Of a stretch of 44,891 nt of DNA, positions 31,137-42,100 are shown piece by piece; position 1 is the stretch's first letter; the number at the start of each line of letters is the position of its first letter. The notes beneath the pieces were generated by a model, which had not been told where the DNA came from, did not search any database, and saw only the letters and a list, made by a program, of their open reading frames with translations. The stretch is taken from positions 1-44,891 of the forward strand of contig JACVTC010000327.1 of the NCBI GenBank assembly GCA_016946835.1, in the 5' to 3' direction. A program made the position numbers and the translations under genes. Source of the DNA: Neocallimastix lanati (nom. inval.). Lineage: Eukaryota > Neocallimastigomycota > Neocallimastigomycetes > Neocallimastigales > Neocallimastigaceae.

Positions 31137-31418
31137 TATTCTACGAATTGATATATTTGGTGGTCAAGTTGACGCTAGTTTATATCTTAAATTTATTTGG
31201 TTGTTGAATCCATTGTTTACTACTTATTCAAAATAATTAAATTGATAACTTTTGACTAATTTATTATAAAAAAATAAAACTCTACTACTCAAGAAAAATA
31301 CATTGAGGTTATTAATCAAATCTTTATTACCTGGTAACACAAAAATATTTTTTTAATATAACTATTAACCTTGTATACTCTACTTGATTCATTACTACTT
31401 CTTTCAATAAATTCAAAC

Positions 31419-31907
31419 ATGTCGGAAAACTCTTCTTCTGATAGTGGTGGCTCGTCTAGTGCATCACCCTCTATTCCCAGTCCAGTAGCTATAAATAATA
31501 GTCGAATTAATTTTAAAGACTTAAAGAAGGAACTTAAGGGAATAGAAAAACTTAGTAAAGACAACTTAGATATAAAATCCTGGGCCTCTGAACTAAAATT
31601 ATGGATCAGATATCAGCAAGTGGTTGATCCAGAAACAATATTTATAGCTTGTATTTTGACTTCTACCGGTGAAATAAGAGAAATCATCCAAGATATGGAA
31701 AATGATAATATCTTTAGTGATGATGATAATGACGAAGATAATAACATCGGTGATGACAATATTCATAATTTCCCAAGTTTAGACAAAATTGTGGACGAAT
31801 TAGAAAAATTCTATGGCCTAAAAGAAGATCAAAATGTTCTACTCAGAGAACTTCGTGCACTTAAAATTAAAAGGAACGAAAAAGTGAAAGATTTTAATAT
31901 ACGCTAC
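31419..31907 (+). pseudogene. gag: Gag of element D, 5' half (interrupted by G)
   Basis: The first 163 codons of a gag that is cut by the insertion of G. The start ATG at 31419 (MSENSSSDSG) is preferred over an in-frame ATG at 31371 because the extra residues are hydrophobic and not seen in C. It contains a Ser-rich start, FKDLKKELKGIEKLSKDNLDI, SWASELKLW, ETIFIA and an acidic Asp/Asn stretch. It ends in LKIKRNEKVKDFNIRY, the conserved stretch before LYxxLD in other gags. The duplicated GCTAC lies in the last codons. The frame now reads into the G LTR and stops at 31946. Confidence 0.9.
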
Positions 31908-32680
31908 TGTAAAGATATTATTAATATCTTTATAAATTTTAATTAAATTTAATCATAAATTTAAGTAAAATTGAAATAAATCTATTAAAAATCACGTGTA
32001 TAAAATTATTGCAAATAATTTTAAACAAAACTTCGACTTCTTCCCAATCATATTAATAAATTAAAAATTTCTCTTGTGAAACTAGTAATTGAAAATCATT
32101 TCTTTTTATGTAATTTAATTTAAATAATAAGAGTTAAGGTTTTTTACAAGATAAATTAACAACATGAAACCATGCAATTAGTCATGTTGAAACTTGCGGC
32201 ATTTTATGCTAAAATCATATTAAATAATTATGACAACTTTTATATTAATTTTAAATAGAAAATATAATAAGAATTTATTATTAATATTTAAATAATAAAT
32301 AAAGAATAAATGAGCTCGATTGAAATTGTTTATATTTATTTTAGTTATTAATTATAATTCTCTTTATTTAGTAATAGTTAATTATTTATTATTAGTTTAG
32401 GTTAGTATTGTTTTTAAATAAATAGTTAGATAATATAATTCAATAGGAATTATATATTCTAAATGTAATAAGATAAAAATATAAATAGTTAACCAAATTT
32501 CATGTATTTTAATCGATGTAATTGTTATTAACGATTTATTGTTAATAACACTAATAATTAATAAAGATTATTTTAAAATCTAAATATAATAAAACTTATT
32601 TGTTTATAAAACATTTTTGTGTTATTTAGTGTTATTATAATTTTTGACTTATAAACTATTTTTTAAATCAAAACTTTATA
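31908..32680 (+). repeat. 5' LTR of element G (773 bp)
   Basis: It starts TGTAAAG and ends CTTTATA, so the ends are TG and TA instead of TG and CA. The last 7 bases are the inverse of the first 7 with one mismatch. The limits are fixed by the repeat and the GCTAC duplication. Confidence 0.95.
32480..32530 (+). promoter_or_regulatory. TATA box and predicted RNA start of G
   Basis: TATAAATAG (32480-32488) lies 38 bases before 32518. From 32518 the sequence GTAATTGTTATTA is the reverse complement of 32679-32691 at the LTR end. If RNA starts at 32518, its first 11 bases form the primer that pairs right after the LTR. Confidence 0.6.
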
Positions 32681-32691
32681 ATAACAATTAC
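32681..32691 (+). promoter_or_regulatory. Self-primer binding site of G
   Basis: ATAACAATTAC directly follows the LTR. It has no TGG, so it does not fit a tRNA 3' end. It pairs perfectly with GTAATTGTTAT at 32518-32528 inside the LTR. In Tf1 of fission yeast the first 11 bases of the RNA fold back on such a site and are cut to make the primer. Confidence 0.75.
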
Positions 32692-32784
32692 CTTTTTCTC
32701 TCAATAAAATACGTTATAAGTCAAGATTATAACACGTGATACGTTAACAGTGGCTTGTGTGTGGCTTGATTCAAAATATTTTTT

Positions 32785-32850
32785 ACCAGTTTTAGATTAT
32801 TGCTACCAGTTTCAGAATATTGCCACCAGCTCTATAATATTGCTACCGAA
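32785..32850 (+). repeat. 20-bp tandem repeat in the G leader, three copies and a part
   Basis: ACCAG recurs at 32785, 32805 and 32825, and ACCG at 32845, with TATTGC or similar between. The period of 20 is not a multiple of 3, so it is unlikely to be coding. It lies between primer site and gag. Confidence 0.78.
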
Positions 32851-33111
32851 ATTACAATTACACGTCTTAGAACAAGATTCGAAAAACCATAAACCTTTAA
32901 TATTTTAATTTATAACGTTTCGTTTACTCGACAGCACCGCTTCAAAGGATAGAGCTAGATCGACTAGATGAAAAAACGTTATAGTTTGAAATATTTATTT
33001 GTTTGATATTTTTGTTAAAGAAATTGCAAAAATTTAAGTCAATTTAAAATAATCAAATTGGAGGGATTTAACAACCTAATAAGAAGATTCGAAGACCTTA
33101 ACCTGCAAGAA

Positions 33112-36100
33112 ATGAATCAAGAGAATCATCAAGTTCTGCCCCGTAACAATCAAAAGATTGTTAACGAACCACCGCTATTTTCTGGAATCAAGAAGGACTT
33201 TGATGGCTTCCTTACAAGAGCTGAAATAGCTATGGAAGCCAATCCACAAGGTTTCAATAACGACCATACAAAGGTCAGATTTATAATTTCTTATCTTGTC
33301 GGTGATCCCTTGATATGGGCCTCAAACTTGCGAAGAAATAATGATCCCCTGCTCAATGTTTATGAAGATTTTATTCAAGAATTAAGAAATCAATTTGGAG
33401 AGCAGGACATGAGCACAGTTGTCGCAAACGGTAAATTATGCAGCATCCGACAACATAAATTTGGTCATGTTAGTGAGTATATAAATGAATTTAATAAAAT
33501 CAGCAGACATTCAGATTTTAACGATTCTGCTAAGATTTATATGTTTGTAAAAGGACTTCACTACAAGATGAGGGAGCACCTTGCAGTGGTAAATCCAAAT
33601 CCCAACAACTTAAGAAGACTTTTCACTGATGTCCTTAGTATCGAAAGCTTAACTAAGAGACATGAAATAAATGAATTTTTCTATCATAATTATTACCATC
33701 GTAAGGAAATAAATAATAATAATCATGCGTCTACTAGTGACCCAATGGAAATAGATTTATACAGAATTAAGAGAGGACAAACGAATACAAGTTACTTCCC
33801 TTCTAACCAGAAATTATATCAAGAAAACTCGAATTCAAGAGATGAAGAAAGAAGGAAAGGATTGTGCTATTATTGTAAAAAACCAGGTCATCGCTATTTT
33901 AACTGTCCAAATAAGAAGAAACCTGCCGGAGTCAAGATTATCAGTAAACAAGAAAACACCGCTACCACACCCTCAAGTAGTTTAAGAAGAATTAGAAGAA
34001 TCAACAGCCAAGAAGATATTGTCAAAGTTAGAAAAATCGTGGAAGAACAAAACTCACTTTTGACAAAGAAAAGTAATATCATTGATTTCTATATTAAAAC
34101 AAACGATATAGAAGAAGTAAAAGCAAGAGTTCTGATCGATTCTGGTTCTGATCTTAATTTTATCCATCCTGAATTCGCTAAAGCCTTTGGAATTAAAACA
34201 AAAGAAATCGAAGAACCTTTCCGTGTTACTGGTCTTGGATATGGTGTTTCATCAGTAAAAAAGGAAACTGAGAAATGCGTTCTTCGTTTAAGGAACCACT
34301 TGGAAACGATTCAACTCTATGTTCTCAGGATTCCTGATGTTGATATTATCTTGGGTTTACCATGGATCAATAAGCACTCCCCCTACAATTACCATGACGC
34401 AAAGAAGATTTCTTTCGGATCCGGTTTCTGTGCAAGACATTGTAACAATGGTAAAAGAAAAAGGAAAAACAAGAACAAGAAAAGGAACAAAGGAAAAGAA
34501 CCTGCTACCAACCTAGAAGAAAACAAAGTTATTATTGAAGAATCAAGAAAAAGAAAACCTCTCTTTGACTCTGATTCCGACTCTGACTCAGAAGAAGAAA
34601 TTTCTATTCGTGGCCGCCGAACTCGTATTAGAACTTGCTCTGAATTTAATAATTATGATAGTGATAGTGATATTAATGATACTTTTATGTTAGATAATTT
34701 TAGTGATAGCATTAGTGATAGTGATAACTTTAGCGATAGTGATGATATTATTGTTATGAATTGTGATAGTAAAATTAGTACTAATAGTTTAAGGATTTTA
34801 AAGAAAATTTGTGAATCTAGTAAATGTAAGAAATTAAATGTAATTGAAAAATGTAATGATGAAGATAATAATTTAAATAAAGATGGTGAAAAGGTCGAAG
34901 TACCTGAAATCTATTTGATGTTTAAAGAAGTGTTTAATGAAAATAATTGTAATGTGTTACCTCCGCATCGTAATTATGATTGTGAAATTAAATTAAAAGA
35001 TAATTGTAGTCTATTTTATGGTCCGTTGTACCCTTTAACTGAAACGGAGAGAGAAGAATTAAAGAAATATTTAGAAGAGAATTTAAAAAAGGGTTTTATT
35101 AGGAAATCTTCTTCTCCTGCTGGTGCACCTATTTTATTTGTTAGAAAAAAGGATGGTACTTATAGACTAGTTATTGATTATAGAAAATTGAACGAAATGA
35201 CCATCCGTAACTCTTATCCACTTCCTTTAATTAGTGAATTGTTGGATAGAGTTAAAGGTGCTAAATATTTTACTAAGTTAGATTTAAAATCTGCTTATAA
35301 CTTAGTAAGAATTAAAGAAGGTGACGAGTACAAAACTGCCTTTCGTACAAGATACGGGCACTTTGAATATCTCGTTATGCCTTTTGGGCTTAAGAATGCC
35401 CCTGCTACATTCCAACATTTTATAAATGATGTTCTCAGTGATTACTTAGATGATTTTGTAATCTCTTACATTGATGACATTTTAATTTATTCTAATACTT
35501 TAGAAGAACATCATGTACATGTTAAGAAAGTTTTAAGAAAATTGTTAGAGAATCATTTAGTTGTTAAATTAGAAAAGTGTGAATTTGATGTAACTGAAAC
35601 TACCTTTCTTGGTTATGTTTTATCAAGAGATGGAATTAAAATGGATAAAGAAAAAGTTAAAGCAATTTTAGATTGGCCTGTTCCAACAAACGTTAAAGAA
35701 ATTCAATCGTTTATTGGACTTTGTAATTATTACAGAATTTTTATTAAAGACTTTGCGAAAATTGCAAATCCTCTCCACAAATTAACTAGAAAAAATGTTC
35801 CTTTTAATTGGAGTTCTGAACAACAAAAAGCGTTTGATACTTTAAAAGAATTATTTACTACTGCTCCTATTTTGAAACATCCTGATAGCAACAAACAATT
35901 CATTGTTGAAACTGATGCTAGTAATTTTGCTGTTGGTGCAATTCTTTCTCAGGAATTTGATGGGCATTTGCATCCAATTGCTTTTATTTCTACTAGCTTA
36001 ACTAAATCCCAAAGAAATTACCCTATCTATGACAAAGAACTTCTTGCTATTAAAGTTGCATTGGAAGGATGGAGACATTACTTAGAAGGAGCTCGCCATC

Positions 36101-37878
36101 AGTTTATTATTTACACTGATCATAAGAATTTAACTTTCCCTCGAAAACCTGAACTTCTTTCCCAACGCCAAATTCGTTGGTATGAATTCTTATCTAGATT
36201 TGATTTTAAACTAATTTACAGAGCTGGTAAAAAGTCAGGTAAACCAGATATTTTATCAAGACGTAGTGATCATTTATTTGCTAGTGTTCGTCCTATTTCA
36301 TGCGTTATTAATTCATGTAGTTTTAAGAATGATTCTTTAATCTCCTCTATTCATGATTCTCTAGCTAATGATGAATTCTATTGCAAAATAACTGAATTTC
36401 TTAAAAATGATAAATCAAAAGATCCCCCTTTTAGTAAAATCGATAAATTTTCTCTTGACAAAAATGGTTATTTACTTTTTGAAAATTTAATTTATGTTCC
36501 CAATAAAATTAGAATAAGAGTTTTAGAACTCCATCATGACTCTATTTCTGCTGGTCATTTTGGAATTAATAAAACTATTGAACTTATTTCTCGTAATTTC
36601 TGGTGGCCTAAATTACAAAAAGATGTTAAAATGTTTATTAAATCTTGTGAAATTTGTTCAAAATCCAAAATCCCAAGACATAAGCCATATGGTTTACTTT
36701 CTCCACTTTCTACACCAAATAGAGCCTGGTCTGCTATCTCTATGGATTTTATTGTTGAACTTCCGAAATCCAAAGATATGACCACTATAATGGTTGTTGT
36801 GGATCGCTTAACTAAAATGGCTCATTTTATACCTTTTAGATGTCTTCCTACTGCTTCTATTGCTGCTGATTCTTTCATTGCTAATATTTTTAAACTTCAT
36901 GGTTTCCCCGATTCTATTATTTCTGATCGTGGTTCTCAGTTTACCTCTGATTTTTGGAATCGTCTTTGCTCTCTTTTAAATATTAAGCATTCTTTTTCTA
37001 CTGCTTATCACCCGCAGACCGATGGTCAAACGGAGAGGGTGAACTCGATATTGGAACAATATCTTCGTTGTTTCATCAATGAAAAGCAAAATAACTGGCT
37101 TGATTTATTACCTTTTGCAGAATTTTCCTATAATAATACTTTACAACAGTCAATAAATCAATCACCATTTTTTGCAAATTATGGTTTTAATCCGAAATTT
37201 AATCCTGAAATTCCTTCAAATGAGAATCCGCATAGAGCTGAGAAAAGAATATTAAATATTAATGAAAACATTAAATTTTTAAAAGAAAACTTAGAGCAAG
37301 CAAAAAAGACTTATAAGAAATATGCAGATCTGAAAAGAATGGATTCTCCAGATTTTAAAGTAGGAAATAAAGTTTATCTTTTAAAGGGTAATACAACAAA
37401 GAAAAATAGAAAATTATCTGATCAACTAATAGGACCTTTTGAAATAATAAGAAAAGTTAGTGACTTAGCGTACGAACTTAAACTTCCTAATAATATGCGT
37501 TGTCACCCTGTATTTCATGTTTCACTTCTCGAACCTTATCATGAAAATGAATTTTCAAACAGAAGAAATACTCGTAGAAGAAATATTAATCTTAATACGG
37601 ATACAATTGATAGAACTCCTGAAAGAATAATTAAAATGAAAACCTTTAACAATAAGAATCGTTACTTGATTAAATGGAAAGGATGCGATTTTAGTGAAAA
37701 TACTTGGATTGATGAAGATCAAATTCTTGATAGACAATTAATACAAGAATATTACAGAAAAGAAAAGAAGAACAAATCTTCGAATGTTAACAACGAATTC
37801 TGTCAACCACCTGATGATGCAAACGAGTACTATGTTAGACATAAATATCAACCTTTTGTAATTGATCTTCCTTCTTAA
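33112..37878 (+). CDS. gag-pol: Gag-Pol polyprotein of element G with chromodomain
   Basis: One frame of 1588 codons from the ATG at 33112. The frame is open from 33019 but has no earlier ATG. In order: a gag capsid domain (FSGIKKDFDGFLTRAE onward, about 33175-33650); zinc knuckle CYYCKKPGHRYFNC (33865-33906); protease with a normal DSG (34138-34146); a Lys/Arg-rich then Asp/Ser-rich linker (about 34440-34760); reverse transcriptase with YIDD (35467-35478); RNase H (TDAS, DKELLAI, TDHKNL); the integrase zinc part (HHDSISAGHFG to CEICSKSK); the integrase core (MDFIVELP, SDRGSQF, the Glu in GQTERVN); a GPF segment; and a C-terminal chromodomain (RYLIKWKG, ENTWIDED, about 37610-37760). Chromodomains bind modified histone H3 and steer insertion. 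No break is seen. Confidence 0.95.
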   Translation: MNQENHQVLPRNNQKIVNEPPLFSGIKKDFDGFLTRAEIAMEANPQGFNNDHTKVRFIISYLVGDPLIWASNLRRNNDPLLNVYEDFIQELRNQFGEQDMSTVVANGKLCSIRQHKFGHVSEYINEFNKISRHSDFNDSAKIYMFVKGLHYKMREHLAVVNPNPNNLRRLFTDVLSIESLTKRHEINEFFYHNYYHRKEINNNNHASTSDPMEIDLYRIKRGQTNTSYFPSNQKLYQENSNSRDEERRKGLCYYCKKPGHRYFNCPNKKKPAGVKIISKQENTATTPSSSLRRIRRINSQEDIVKVRKIVEEQNSLLTKKSNIIDFYIKTNDIEEVKARVLIDSGSDLNFIHPEFAKAFGIKTKEIEEPFRVTGLGYGVSSVKKETEKCVLRLRNHLETIQLYVLRIPDVDIILGLPWINKHSPYNYHDAKKISFGSGFCARHCNNGKRKRKNKNKKRNKGKEPATNLEENKVIIEESRKRKPLFDSDSDSDSEEEISIRGRRTRIRTCSEFNNYDSDSDINDTFMLDNFSDSISDSDNFSDSDDIIVMNCDSKISTNSLRILKKICESSKCKKLNVIEKCNDEDNNLNKDGEKVEVPEIYLMFKEVFNENNCNVLPPHRNYDCEIKLKDNCSLFYGPLYPLTETEREELKKYLEENLKKGFIRKSSSPAGAPILFVRKKDGTYRLVIDYRKLNEMTIRNSYPLPLISELLDRVKGAKYFTKLDLKSAYNLVRIKEGDEYKTAFRTRYGHFEYLVMPFGLKNAPATFQHFINDVLSDYLDDFVISYIDDILIYSNTLEEHHVHVKKVLRKLLENHLVVKLEKCEFDVTETTFLGYVLSRDGIKMDKEKVKAILDWPVPTNVKEIQSFIGLCNYYRIFIKDFAKIANPLHKLTRKNVPFNWSSEQQKAFDTLKELFTTAPILKHPDSNKQFIVETDASNFAVGAILSQEFDGHLHPIAFISTSLTKSQRNYPIYDKELLAIKVALEGWRHYLEGARHQFIIYTDHKNLTFPRKPELLSQRQIRWYEFLSRFDFKLIYRAGKKSGKPDILSRRSDHLFASVRPISCVINSCSFKNDSLISSIHDSLANDEFYCKITEFLKNDKSKDPPFSKIDKFSLDKNGYLLFENLIYVPNKIRIRVLELHHDSISAGHFGINKTIELISRNFWWPKLQKDVKMFIKSCEICSKSKIPRHKPYGLLSPLSTPNRAWSAISMDFIVELPKSKDMTTIMVVVDRLTKMAHFIPFRCLPTASIAADSFIANIFKLHGFPDSIISDRGSQFTSDFWNRLCSLLNIKHSFSTAYHPQTDGQTERVNSILEQYLRCFINEKQNNWLDLLPFAEFSYNNTLQQSINQSPFFANYGFNPKFNPEIPSNENPHRAEKRILNINENIKFLKENLEQAKKTYKKYADLKRMDSPDFKVGNKVYLLKGNTTKKNRKLSDQLIGPFEIIRKVSDLAYELKLPNNMRCHPVFHVSLLEPYHENEFSNRRNTRRRNINLNTDTIDRTPERIIKMKTFNNKNRYLIKWKGCDFSENTWIDEDQILDRQLIQEYYRKEKKNKSSNVNNEFCQPPDDANEYYVRHKYQPFVIDLPS

Positions 37879-37882
37879 AGTT

Positions 37883-37916
37883 AATCTCGCAGGAGCTCGA
37901 CTTAAGGGGCGAGATT
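37883..37916 (+). promoter_or_regulatory. Hairpin holding the polypurine tract of G
   Basis: AATCTCGC (37883-37890) pairs perfectly with GCGAGATT (37909-37916). The purine tract AAGGGG lies at the 3' side of the loop and the last paired base is the first base of the LTR. In A, B and E a hairpin instead lies before the tract. Confidence 0.7.
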
Positions 37917-38688
37917 GTAAAGATATTATTAATATCTTTATAAATTTTAATTAAATTTAATCATAAATTTAAGTAAAATTGAAATAAATCTATTAAAAAT
38001 CACGTGTATAAAATTATTGCAAATAATTTTAAACAAAACTTCGACTTCTTCCCAATCATATTAATAAATTAAAAATTTCTCTTGTGAAACTAGTAATTGA
38101 AAATCATTTCTTTTTATGTAATTTAATTTAAATAATAAGAGTTAAGGTTTTTTACAAGATAAATTAACAACATGAAACCATGCAATTAGTCATGTTGAAA
38201 CTTGCGGCATTTTATGCTAAAATCATATTAAATAATTATGACAACTTTTATATTAATTTTAAATAGAAAATATAATAAGAATTTATTATTAATATTTAAA
38301 TAATAAATAAAGAATAAATGAGCTCGATTGAAATTGTTTATATTTATTTTAGTTATTAATTATAATTCTCTTTATTTAGTAATAGTTAATTATTTATTAT
38401 TAGTTTAGGTTAGTATTGTTTTTAAATAAATAGTTAGATAATATAATTCAATAGGAATTATATATTCTAAATGTAATAAGATAAAAATATAAATAGTTAA
38501 CCAAATTTCATGTATTTTAATCGATGTAATTGTTATTAACGATTTATTGTTAATAACACTAATAATTAATAAAGATTATTTTAAAATCTAAATATAATAA
38601 AACTTATTTGTTTATAAAACATTTTTGTGTTATTTAGTGTTATTATAATTTTTGACTTATAAACTATTTTTTAAATCAAAACTTTATA
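37916..38688 (+). repeat. 3' LTR of element G (773 bp)
   Basis: It matches 31908-32680 without a difference that I could find. GCTAC follows at 38689-38693. Confidence 0.95.
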
Positions 38689-38693
38689 GCTAC

Positions 38694-39143
38694 CGAACTC
38701 TTTACCACAAGTTGGATATTAAAAGAAGAAAACGAATTAGTGTATTAGACTATGCCGACTCATTACAAAATAATAAAGAGGCATGGAAAAGAGTTTCCCT
38801 TAAGGATAATATTTCTCTCAATAAAGCCTTTGAAATAGCGGAAAAAGTAGATAGACTTATTCCTAAAATTGCTTATGATTCAGACGAAAATACTTATCCT
38901 CACTATAATAAGCCCTCCAATTTTAATAAAAAGAAATTTAAACAGAAATCTTTCTCAGAACCAAGAAAGCCAGTAAAAGATTCAGATGTTGAAGATCTAA
39001 CAAAACGAATGAAAAACTTAACTATTAGTACATGTTTCTTCTGTACGGAAAAAGGTCATTATCAGAATAACTGTCCTAAGCTTAAAGCGATTGTTGATAA
39101 AAATCGCCAAGAATATTTCGAAAATAAAAATTTAAATCACTAA
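38694..39143 (+). pseudogene. gag: Gag of element D, 3' half
   Basis: It resumes in the same frame as the 5' half: the last codon before G is TAC and the next here is CGA, continuing FNIRY with RTLYHKLD. It holds a DYADSL motif, NKAFEIAEKVDRL, a basic linker, a zinc knuckle CFFCTEKGHYQNNC, and the end NLNH before TAA at 39141-39143. The whole gag would be 312 codons. An open frame from 38652 includes 14 codons of LTR sequence and is not a natural start. Confidence 0.9.
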
Positions 39144-39163
39144 AAGGGAGAAGAAGCACTCCC
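39131..39163 (+). promoter_or_regulatory. -1 ribosomal frameshift signal of D
   Basis: TTTAAAT (39131-39137), an 8-nt spacer with CAC then TAA, GGGAG (39146-39150), an 8-nt loop, CTCCC (39159-39163). The last base of the heptamer is T instead of C, which still fits the slip rule. Pol is open from the heptamer. Confidence 0.87.
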
Positions 39164-42100
39164 ATCGTCAATAAAATTGCTTCAGTCAAATTTCAATCAA
39201 CCTTAGAAGAACCACAACAAAATCACCTTCAAGAAGTAATAAGTATGGAATCAGAATCAGAAAATGAAGAAGAATTTCATACTGAAAAAGTAAGTAAATC
39301 TGACTTAGAAGAAAATGAAAGTTATTTATGCGCTGCAATTAAACGAAAAAAAGATGACAAACTAGAATCTAGTCCAGGAAAGAAAATACATCGAAGTCTT
39401 AAAGATAATCCTAGACCAATTGCAACACCTGCATTAAGAAAGAAAAAAGAAAATGAACTAATGGAAAACCCAAAGCAAAAATCAACTCGGAGTCAGATTC
39501 ACCCATCAATACTTACGCAACCTTTAATTAATAAGGAAAAAGAAAAAGAAAAAGAGCTACGTGATAAAGAACGAGCTAATACTTCAAAAAGACAAGTTAA
39601 AACTATTGAAATTGACAAATCAGAAACTAATAATATTATTGATATTACTTCAAATAATACTCCTGATAATACAACAGAACAAACTTTAACAAAATTGGTG
39701 AATGATAAAATTAATAATAAATCTTCTATAACCAAAACTGCAAGAGTACCAAGAATTCTTCAAATGATTGCGAATCAAAAACCTTATGATGTTATTGAAG
39801 ATCTGAATAACATCAAATGTAATATTACCTTAGCCCAACTACTAGATGTGTCTCCAAAAGTAAAGACCAAAGTCATACAAGGCTTAAAATTTGAAAAAGA
39901 CCAAACAAAAATTTCTGGTGCTGTAAACAATGTTTGTGCTACGACTATCTTAGTAAATAATATTGATCATACATATAAGAGTAAGAATATAGAACCTAAT
40001 GAAGATGATATCGCAATGGTAGACGTTGAGGTAGATGGAGTAAAAGGAAAAGCTTTAATGGACTCCTGTAGTAACCTTAATATTGTAACACAGCAATTTT
40101 TGGATAAACTTCCTACAACTTATGAACCTATCGATGTTAGTTGCGGTAGAATTCGATTAGCTACCCAAAATGAAGAATACTCAGAAGATTACATTGTCCA
40201 AATTCCCTTAAAAATTAATAACTTTGAAATGATAGCTAAATGCAGAGTAGTTGATAAAGAAGACCCGTTCTATGATATTCTTATTAATTTAAAAACTTTA
40301 GTAGATTATAAATTATTTATCCATCCAACATTGTATAGTCTCTGTTATATGAATGATAATGGACTTATTGATGTGATAGCTCCAATTAACAACACTTATG
40401 ATGAAGAAGAAAAATTAATGTGTGTATTAAAAGCAATACCTGATGAAAACAACAACGATCTTAAGAAAATAGAAGGTTTACCTCCTAAAGAATATATTCA
40501 TAACAAAAAGTTCACTGACACCCTTAATAAAATGTTCAGAGAACAAATTATACAACTGCTTGAGGATTATTTAGTAATTATAGCCACCTCATCTGAAGAA
40601 TTAACTCCTTCTGACTTATCACCACATAAAATTAGATTAAAAACTGGTGTAAAACCAATTAAACAGAAATATTATAGAGTAACCAAATATAAATCTGATA
40701 TTCTAAAAGAAGAACTTACCAAATTGATCAATAAGAAACTAATTGAACCGTCGTATTCAGAGTGGTCCTCACCAGTAGTTTTAGTTCCTAAACATAATGG
40801 AAAGTGGAGAATGTGTATCGACTACCGAAAAGTAAATGATGTTACCATTAAAGACTCTTACTCTTTGCCAAATATTGATGAAATTTTCGAAAGCTTAGAT
40901 GGAGCCAAAATTTTTACTACAATGGATCTCTATTCTGGTTACCATCAAATACTAATGGATGAAGAAAGCGTTGAAGTAACCAGTTTTACTACTAAGTTTG
41001 GTAATTACCAATTCAAGGTAATGCCTTTCGGATTAACTGGAGCTCCTGCTACCTTCCAAAGAGAAATGAATAAGATTCTCTTTCCTTACATTGGTGAATT
41101 TGTTTTTAACTTCATTGACGATATTTTGATCTATTCAAAAACAGTTGAAGAACATCTCGATCACATTAAGAAAGTATTAGACGTATTCAAGGAACATAAA
41201 CTCAAGATCAACATTGAAAAATGTTCTTTCATGCAATCTGAAGTAGAAGTTCTAGGTCACAAGGTATCTGACAAAGGCTTAAGTCCTCTGGATAGCAAAA
41301 TAGAAGCTATTAAAAAATGGATAGCACCTACTGATCTCCATGAATTACGATCCTTCTTAGGAGCAATTGGATACTACAGAACTTTTATCGATAAATATGC
41401 ACAGATCACAGCTCCTCTTTGTAAGTTATTGCGAAAAGGTGTTAAGTACCAATGGAAAGATGAACAAGAGAAAAGCTTTAAAATGCTTAAGGAAAAATTA
41501 ATGAATGCCCCAATTCTAAAATTCCCTTCTTTCAATAAAGAGTTTATTATAAGAACTGATGCGTCCTATGATGGAGTAGGTGGTGTACTACTACAAAAGA
41601 ATGAAGAAACTAACAAAGAACACCCAATTCATTATACGAGTCGAACACTAACCAAAAGTGAGAAAAATTACGGAATAACTGATTTAGAAGGAACAGCCTT
41701 ATTCTACTGCTTAACTAAATTCAAATCATATATAATGGGAAATCCTCATAAAACTATTATATATACAGACCATAAACCCTTAGTCGGACTGTTCAACAAG
41801 AAAGAACCAACAAATGCTAGACAAACTAGATGGTGCATGGCTGCTAACCTTTTGGGGGTTGAAATCTGCTATGAATCAGGTAAAAAGAATGTTATTGCAG
41901 ATGCCCTATCAAGAATGAAGAATGACACTGACAAGAAGGTATTAGTTACCAAAATTACAAAAGAAGTCGACGAATCTCTTTTATCTAAAGTAGTAAAAGA
42001 ATTTATTGAAGAAAAGTTTACTATAATCGATGGTGTTGAATATTTCATAGATGGAAATATCTACCGAAAATTAGTTACTGATCTTAACGAAAAATTAAAG

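Larger units (their letters stand above)
30059..31418 (+). other. Long structured leader of element D
   Basis: About 1.36 kb without a gene. Two blocks, about 30225-30480 and 30740-30910, are richer in G and C than the rest and hold several clear hairpins. A run of 48 A lies at 30993-31040. Two hairpin repeats like those in the C leader follow at 31045-31136, before the gag ATG at 31419. Confidence 0.65.
31908..38688 (+). mobile_element. Element G: complete chromodomain Ty3/gypsy retrotransposon (chromovirus)
   Basis: A 6.8-kb element with two 773-bp LTRs that look identical by eye, flanked by the 5-bp duplication GCTAC (31903-31907 and 38689-38693), inserted in the gag of D. One frame encodes Gag and Pol. 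The chromodomain and self-primer place it near the Tf1/sushi group of chromoviruses. Identical LTRs and an open frame make it the youngest insertion here. Confidence 0.95.

Noticed and set aside
33058-33111. Extension of G gag-pol to a TTG start
   Set aside because: No ATG lies upstream in frame; the first ATG is at 33112. A non-ATG start is possible but has no support.
37609-37760. Host chromodomain gene
   Set aside because: The domain is in one frame with integrase, as is usual for chromoviruses.
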